Below are positions 59,195-64,000 of a stretch of DNA of 64,000 bases, piece by piece (within the stretch, counting starts at the first letter, position 1; each line of letters opens with the position of its first letter). Below the pieces are notes generated by a model. The model was not told where the DNA came from, did no database searches, and saw nothing but the letters and a program-made list of their open reading frames with translations. The position numbers and the translations under genes are program-made. Source of the stretch: JAICKM01 sp050998805 (lineage in GTDB: Bacteria; Chloroflexota; Chloroflexia; QHBQ01; JAICKM01); assembly GCA_050998805.1 (NCBI GenBank), contig JBPCPV010000011.1:5242-69241 (forward strand), given 5' to 3'.

Positions 59195-60655
59195 ATGGAC
59201 GATCAGACGAAGCCCGCACCGATTCCGGCCACGCCCCCCGACCCCGGATTGCCCACAGACCTCGAAGGAGCCGGGTTGCAGCGCGAGCTTGAGAACGTTG
59301 ACCTAGACTCCGTCGCCCAGGCCGACCCCACGGCGCGGCCCGACCGCTACAGCGCCGAGGCCCTCCAGGACATTGTGCATGGCGGCACGATCCCCGTGCC
59401 GGTGAACAGCATTGACCGCGAGCTGATCCAGCTCTGGAAGTCCACCACTATCGGCGGAGACAACGAGGGCAAGGTCTCTGTGACGCTGATGCGGGTGATG
59501 AACCTCGTGGTATACGTCGAAGACGAGGCCCGAGCCGTGAGCGCGAACGCCGTGATCGATCAGATCGTCTGCCGCCACCCCTGCCGCACGATCATGATCA
59601 CGAACGTCAGCGGCGGCACCGGACAGGACCAGCCGCCGGGGCCAGGGGCCGCCATAGCTGCCGACCGCGAACTTAATGCACACCTCTCGGCCCATTGCCA
59701 GCTGAGCGATGCCGACGGCAAACAGGTCTGTTGCGAGCAGATCACGATCCATTCCGAAACCGAGCCGGCCCTCAGCCGGGTCTCGAACCTCGCACTCAAC
59801 CTGCTGATCACCGACCTGCCGGTGTTCCTCTGGTGGGCGAGCGGCGCGCCCTTCAACAACATGGTGCTAACCCACCTTGAAGACAGCATAGACCGCCTGG
59901 TCGTCGATTCGGCGGGGTTCGCCGACCCGATCGTGGGGCTGACCGCGCTCGCGCGCACCCTCGACCCGTCGTTCCAGCACCAGACCGCCGTCCGCCACGC
60001 TCCCGGCGACCTCAACTGGGGGCGGCTCGAGGGCTGGCGCGAGGCGACGGCCCAGATATTCGATACGCCCGACTACAGAGCGAGCCTCTGGAAGATCGGC
60101 AGCGTCGAGGTGCAATACGCCGCACCTGCCGAAGGCGCAGAGCCTAACCCCACCCAGGCGTTGCTTTTCGCCGGGTGGCTTGCGTCGCGCATGGGCTGGG
60201 AGTTCCACGGCACGATGCCCGGCGGTGTGCGCGGCAAGCCCGGCGACTTTATGCTGACGATGAGGCAAGGCGTGCGCTCGATCCCGCTCGGCCTGCGGGC
60301 CACGCCAGGGAAAGCCGACTACCCCGGCGGGATACTCGGCTTGCGCCTGACCACGAACGACCCAAGCCCCCTGACCTTCGGCATCCGGCTTGACGCCGAA
60401 GGGCTGTACCTCGATTGCATAGTCGAGCGCGAGGGCCAGGAGCCGGTGCTTCGCAAGGTCCGCTACAGCGCCTCCGACGAGGCGGGGCTACTCGACTCCG
60501 AGTTGGAGGAGTTCGGGCACGATACCGTGTATGAACAGGCCCTCGTGATGGCCGGAGCGATGGCCTGGGGCAGTATGACGCTTGGCCGGCGCAACGAGGT
60601 GAGCGCGCAGCTCGGCACCGAGAACCGCCAGAGCAGCTTCGACCCGAGGTTCTAG
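59195..60655 (+). CDS. opcA: Glucose-6-phosphate dehydrogenase assembly protein OpcA
   Basis: A 486-aa OpcA homologue, needed for assembly and redox-dependent activity of glucose-6-phosphate dehydrogenase in Cyanobacteria and Actinobacteria. Recognised by TLMRVMNLVVYVEDEARA, HPCRTIMITN, CQLSDADGKQVCCEQITI and LPVFLWWASGAPFN in the family order, and by position after zwf. It has about 100 residues more than some actinobacterial forms. ATG with AAAGGAG; pgl follows after 3 nt. Confidence 0.92.
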   Translation: MDDQTKPAPIPATPPDPGLPTDLEGAGLQRELENVDLDSVAQADPTARPDRYSAEALQDIVHGGTIPVPVNSIDRELIQLWKSTTIGGDNEGKVSVTLMRVMNLVVYVEDEARAVSANAVIDQIVCRHPCRTIMITNVSGGTGQDQPPGPGAAIAADRELNAHLSAHCQLSDADGKQVCCEQITIHSETEPALSRVSNLALNLLITDLPVFLWWASGAPFNNMVLTHLEDSIDRLVVDSAGFADPIVGLTALARTLDPSFQHQTAVRHAPGDLNWGRLEGWREATAQIFDTPDYRASLWKIGSVEVQYAAPAEGAEPNPTQALLFAGWLASRMGWEFHGTMPGGVRGKPGDFMLTMRQGVRSIPLGLRATPGKADYPGGILGLRLTTNDPSPLTFGIRLDAEGLYLDCIVEREGQEPVLRKVRYSASDEAGLLDSELEEFGHDTVYEQALVMAGAMAWGSMTLGRRNEVSAQLGTENRQSSFDPRF

Positions 60656-60658
60656 CCA

Positions 60659-61411
60659 ATGGACAAGCCTGAGATCCTGATCGCGCACGACCCCGCCGAC
60701 CTGGCGCACCGGGCCGCCGATCTCTTCGTGGAAACGGCGTCCGAGGCCGCGCTCGAATATCGCACCATCGCCGTCGCGCTCGCAGGCGGCTCGACGCCGA
60801 AGGCGCTCTACGAGTTGCTGACATCAGACGCCTATCGCACGCGTATCAACTGGCCCCTGATCCACTTCTTCTGGGGCGACGAGCGATACGTCCCCGCCGA
60901 CGACCAGGACAGCAACTATCGCATGGCATACGACGCGCTGCTCTCAAAGGTGCCCGTGCCTGCGGCGAACATCCACCGCATGAGCACCGACTACCCCGAC
61001 GAGGACGAGGCCGCCCGCGCCGCCGAGCAGGATCTGGCTGATCACTTCAAGACCCCGCCCGCCGAGATGCCCCGCTTCGACCTGATCCTGCTCGGCCTCG
61101 GCGACGACGGGCATACCGCTTCCCTCTTCCCCGGCAAGCCGACGTTGAACGAGCGCCAGCGGCTCGTCGTGGCGACGCCGCCGGGCCGCCTGCCGCCTCC
61201 GGTGGACCGCCTCACGCTCACGCTGCCGGTGCTGAACGCGGCGGCGCGGGTCGTCTTCCTAGCCGCCGGCGCGGGCAAGGCCGAGATCGTGCGCTGGGTT
61301 CTGCACGAAGCACCCGGCGATAGCCCTTTGCCCGCGCAGATGGTGCAACCGACCGATGGGCGGCTCACCTGGATGCTCGACGAGGCCGCCGCCGCGGAGA
61401 TGCCGCGATGA
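60659..61411 (+). CDS. pgl: 6-phosphogluconolactonase
   Basis: A 250-aa NagB-fold lactonase that hydrolyses 6-phosphogluconolactone. Motifs: ALAGGSTPKALYELL, HFFWGDERYVPADDQDSNYRMA, LLGLGDDGHTASLFPG. Begins 3 nt after opcA and overlaps rpe by ATGA, so it is clearly in the operon. Confidence 0.96.
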   Translation: MDKPEILIAHDPADLAHRAADLFVETASEAALEYRTIAVALAGGSTPKALYELLTSDAYRTRINWPLIHFFWGDERYVPADDQDSNYRMAYDALLSKVPVPAANIHRMSTDYPDEDEAARAAEQDLADHFKTPPAEMPRFDLILLGLGDDGHTASLFPGKPTLNERQRLVVATPPGRLPPPVDRLTLTLPVLNAAARVVFLAAGAGKAEIVRWVLHEAPGDSPLPAQMVQPTDGRLTWMLDEAAAAEMPR

Positions 61412-62085
61412 GCGTGTCGCGCCGGGCGGTCGAAATCTGCCCTTCGATCCTCTCCGCCGACTTCACGCGGCTCGGTGACCAAGTGCGGGCCATCGAGGCC
61501 GCCGGGGCGCGGCGGCTACAGGTTGATGTGATGGACGGCAGCTTCGTGCCGAACATCAGCATGGGCGCGGGCGTGCTCGAAGCGGTGCGCGGCGTCACCT
61601 CCATGACCATCGAGGCCCACCTGATGATCGTCCAGCCGGAGCGCCACGTCCCTGCCTTCGCCCGCGCGGGCGCTGACCTGATCATCGTCCACCAGGAAGT
61701 CTCACCGCACCTCCATCGCACCGTGCAGCAGATCAAGGGCCTCGGCAAGCGCGCAGGCGTCGCTCTCAACCCGTCCACACCCCTCGTCATGCTCGAAGAG
61801 ATCCTCGAATACCTCGACCTCGTGCTGATCATGACCGTGAACCCCGGCTTCGGCGGCCAGGTGTTCATCCAAAGCATGTTGCCGAAGGTCCGCCGCCTCC
61901 GCGAGCTGCTCGACGCCCGTGGCCTCCACTGCGAGATCGAAGTAGACGGCGGCATCCACCCCGCCACCGCGCCCGCAGCGGTAGACGCCGGTGCCGGCGT
62001 GCTCGTCGCAGGCTCCGCGGTCTACAACGACAAGCAGACCGTCGCCGATGCCCTCGCAGCCCTCCGCGCGAGTTACGGCGGCTAA
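61408..62085 (+). CDS. rpe: Ribulose-phosphate 3-epimerase
   Basis: A 225-aa TIM-barrel enzyme that interconverts ribulose 5-phosphate and xylulose 5-phosphate. Motifs: CPSILSADFTRLGDQV, QVDVMDGSFVPNISMG, MTVNPGFGGQVFI, EVDGGI. ATG overlaps the pgl stop codon. It is the last gene of the pathway operon; no ribose-5-phosphate isomerase gene was found in the window. Confidence 0.97.
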   Translation: MSVSRRAVEICPSILSADFTRLGDQVRAIEAAGARRLQVDVMDGSFVPNISMGAGVLEAVRGVTSMTIEAHLMIVQPERHVPAFARAGADLIIVHQEVSPHLHRTVQQIKGLGKRAGVALNPSTPLVMLEEILEYLDLVLIMTVNPGFGGQVFIQSMLPKVRRLRELLDARGLHCEIEVDGGIHPATAPAAVDAGAGVLVAGSAVYNDKQTVADALAALRASYGG

Positions 62086-62151
62086 AAAGCGGCGTGGAGT
62101 CCCTTTTGTCAATCTTTGTAGAGCGTTCAACACGGGAGGGGAGTAAGGCTG

Positions 62152-62449
62152 ATGCTACCAGGTGAGCAGTTGCGGAAGTTGCACATGGCTTTGTGCCACG
62201 CCTTCCCGAAGCGATCTGCCCTAGAGCAGATGGTTCGCTTCGGCCTAGACGTACGGCTGTCGTACATTACTGAAGGAGGCGACCTGAGTAAGGCGGTGTA
62301 TGAATTAATTGAAGGGGCCGAGGCACAGGGGCGTATAGATGAGCTAATCGCAGCTGCAGGAACGGCGAATCCTACCAATCCCGAATTGCACGCTTTTGTC
62401 ACCAAACCTATCAGCCCGGCGGAAACAGGAACGCAAGATTTGACCCAGA
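62152..62449 (+). pseudogene. Effector-associated domain 1 (EAD1) protein, truncated by an IS
   Basis: The N-terminal 85 residues match EAD1, an adaptor module of bacterial conflict systems: LPGEQLRKLHMALCHAFPKR, LEQMVRFGLDVRL, GGDLSKAVYELIEGAEAQGR, ENDing with NPTNPELHAF. EAD1 usually sits in front of an effector such as a protease, TIR or P-loop domain and joins proteins by homotypic contact. The coding sequence is cut at 62450 by an IS66-type element after about 99 codons; the remaining part, if any, is beyond the window. GGGAGGGG upstream of the ATG. It is not part of the pentose phosphate operon by function. Confidence 0.78.
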
Positions 62450-64000
62450 GTACATGTCTAGCGTGTTGCGCGGCTCACCCAGCGACTTGCGCTTGCCGCC
62501 CAGATTTCGGTACAATTGCTTCGTATGAATGCTGATCCGCTGCCAATCGGAGATCCTCTCGGCCTTCGGATAGCCGCTCTCGAAGATGCCCTCGGGCTGC
62601 GCGATGCCCAACTCGCCTCGATGCAATCCCAGCTTGTCGCTCTGCAAGCCGAACTCGCTTCCCGCGAGGCGCGCATCGCTAAGTTGGAGACCGAACTGGC
62701 CGCTGCCCAGCGTAGCGCCAAGCGCCAGGCCACTCCCTTTGCCCGCCGAACCCGCAAGCCTGACCCACAAAAGCCGGGCCGCCGCGCCGGAGTGGGCCGC
62801 TTTGCTCACCGTCCGACCCCGCCCGAAGTTCATATCGAGCACAATGTGCCGTTGGCTGCCTGTCCGGAGTGCGCCGGCCCCTTGACCGCTCGCCGAACCC
62901 ATGAGCAGTTCCAGATCGACATCCCGCCAGTGACCCCCGTTGTCACACGCTTCGTCACACAGAGCGGGCAGTGTGCCGGCTGCGGGAAGCGCTTCCATTC
63001 GAGCTGCCCCGAGCAGATCAGCAGCGCGCATGGAGCGGCAGGGGTGGTCTTTGGCCCTCGGCTCAAAGCCCTCGCCACTGACATGCATCACCGCTTCGGT
63101 GCCTCCTACGGCAAGATTGTCGAACTCTTTCGAGACGAGTTTGGATTGGAGACCACGCGAGGAGGGCTTAGCCAAGCCGACACCCGTCTGGCAGCCCTCG
63201 CCAAGCCGGTTTACAACGAGTTGGTAGAGGCGCTGCGAGCATCTTGGGTAGTTCATGCCGATGAGACCGGCTGGCGCATCGGGGCATTGTCGGCGTGGCT
63301 CTGGGTGTTTTGTGAGAGCAAAGTCACCGTCTACACTATCAAGCCCTCTCGGGGCCACGAGGTAATCCTGGATATACTTGGCAGCAAGTTCGCGGGAGTG
63401 CTGGTGAGCGATTGCTTTATTGCCTATGACGCTCAGGCGCTGGAGGGCTGGCTGGCGCAGAAATGCGTGGCCCACCTGCTGAGAGAGTTGCGCGAGATCA
63501 CCGAGACCAAGAGGGGGCGCACCCGCAAGTTTGCCGAGACGGTCATCGAGATATTGCGTGACGCTTTGGTCTTGAAGGCAGGAGCGACCGACTTGCGAGA
63601 CAAGGCATACGAAGCCGCGACGGACGAGTTGGAAGCGCGCTTGGACAGTCTGCTGGGCAGCAAGAGGCGATGGAGCGATGCGGATAATGCGCGCTTGGCA
63701 AAGCGATTGCGTAAGCACCGAGAGGACGTGTTGCGCTTTTTGTATTGGGAAGAATTGGACGCGACAAACAACCTGGCCGAGCGGCAATTGCGGCCGGGGG
63801 TGCTGACACGCAAGACGGGTGGATGTAACCGGACTGAGGGGGGAGCGGAGGCGCACAGTATCCTGGCAAGTCTGCTTGCGACATGCCGTCAGCAAGCGGT
63901 GAGCATCTTGGACTACTTTATCGCGCTTCAACAATTCGGCTCCTCGCCTCCGTCGCTGGTGCCTCCCTAGCCTCGTGGCACTTGGGCGCTAAACATGTAC
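62450..64000 (+). mobile_element. IS66-family insertion sequence (ISBst12-like), intact copy
   Basis: A 1551-bp element with inverted ends GTACATGTCTAGCG (62450-62463) and CGCTAAACATGTAC (63987-64000). The right end is the last base of the window, so the right flank and any target duplication cannot be seen. It carries a single intact TnpC-type transposase gene. Confidence 0.88.
62516..63970 (+). CDS. IS66-family transposase (TnpC, ISBst12-like), intact
   Basis: A 484-aa DDE transposase. N-terminal coiled coil (about 15-70), a basic segment, a zinc finger (CPECAGPL ... CAGCGKR), catalytic residues in HADETGWR, VSDCFIAYD and NNLAERQLRPGVLTRKT, and a C-terminal tail. The first ATG follows ACAATTGCTTCGT; a start three codons later (MNADPLPIGD) is possible. 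The frame is open through the point where the other copy lost a base. The stop codon lies 17 nt before the right inverted repeat. Confidence 0.93.
   Translation: MLRMNADPLPIGDPLGLRIAALEDALGLRDAQLASMQSQLVALQAELASREARIAKLETELAAAQRSAKRQATPFARRTRKPDPQKPGRRAGVGRFAHRPTPPEVHIEHNVPLAACPECAGPLTARRTHEQFQIDIPPVTPVVTRFVTQSGQCAGCGKRFHSSCPEQISSAHGAAGVVFGPRLKALATDMHHRFGASYGKIVELFRDEFGLETTRGGLSQADTRLAALAKPVYNELVEALRASWVVHADETGWRIGALSAWLWVFCESKVTVYTIKPSRGHEVILDILGSKFAGVLVSDCFIAYDAQALEGWLAQKCVAHLLRELREITETKRGRTRKFAETVIEILRDALVLKAGATDLRDKAYEAATDELEARLDSLLGSKRRWSDADNARLAKRLRKHREDVLRFLYWEELDATNNLAERQLRPGVLTRKTGGCNRTEGGAEAHSILASLLATCRQQAVSILDYFIALQQFGSSPPSLVPP

Overview
The window looks like a chromosomal segment of a high-GC bacterium, most probably Chloroflexota (class not resolved). 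The grounds are an OpcA-linked oxidative pentose phosphate operon with a transaldolase/glucose-6-phosphate isomerase fusion, a MurT/GatD pair, an Asp-box/SLH surface protein, CopC/CopD-type copper genes, ECF41 sigma factors, a B. subtilis-type SOS box, several apparently leaderless genes, and the short intergenic repeats that translate as HSERSEES/QLSAISYQ-like peptides. No rRNA, CRISPR array, prophage or plasmid replication gene was seen.

Layout. 0.3-4.8 kb: HNH nuclease-serS pair, a TTG-initiated exported Asp-box/SLH protein, tRNA-Gln(TTG). 4.9-9.3 kb: dnaK, then the first ECF41 sigma factor with an NmrA-type epimerase and a small membrane protein. 9.3-12.2 kb: repeat-rich spacer, HicBA, a CAP-domain secreted protein, a methyltransferase, tRNA-Leu(TAG). 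12.3-20.4 kb: four tandem, overlapping membrane glycosyltransferase-like genes. 20.4-26 kb: DEAD-box helicase, an IS66-type insertion with a frameshifted transposase, an XRE regulator, an FGGY (gluconate-type) kinase, an acyl-ACP thioesterase. 26-29.1 kb: rhomboid-GT9-GT4 operon. 29.3-35.4 kb: second ECF41 locus (with an FAD oxidoreductase), a zinc-ribbon/murT operon, and a third ECF locus divergent from a carboxymuconolactone decarboxylase. 35.5-38.3 kb: a LexA-box operon headed by a compact FtsK-like ATPase. 38.3-43.7 kb: pth, three more glycosyltransferases, gatD. 43.8-51.5 kb: cupredoxin lipoprotein, FemAB-type transferase, a P-loop kinase, CopC and a CopC-CopD fusion. 51.7-62.1 kb: tkt, tal-pgi, gnd, zwf, opcA, pgl, rpe. 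62.1-64 kb: a conflict-system EAD1 gene cut by a second, intact IS66-type element that ends at the last base of the window.

Main observation. Three ECF sigma factors lie within 28 kb, and each neighbours a different member of the classical ECF41 partner set: epimerase, oxidoreductase, carboxymuconolactone decarboxylase. The same bipartite promoter, TGTCACA-N16-CGTC, is present perfectly in front of the epimerase gene and of the third sigma gene, and with one mismatch in front of the oxidoreductase operon and the decarboxylase. This suggests an interlinked regulatory module. Second in interest is the SOS-controlled FtsK-like operon; third is the IS-disrupted EAD1 gene.

Metabolically, the 51.7-62.1 kb operon encodes the oxidative branch and most of the non-oxidative branch of the pentose phosphate pathway, and the FGGY kinase could feed 6-phosphogluconate into it. 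The envelope genes (murT, gatD, FemAB-type, glycosyltransferases, SLH protein) point to active cell-surface building.
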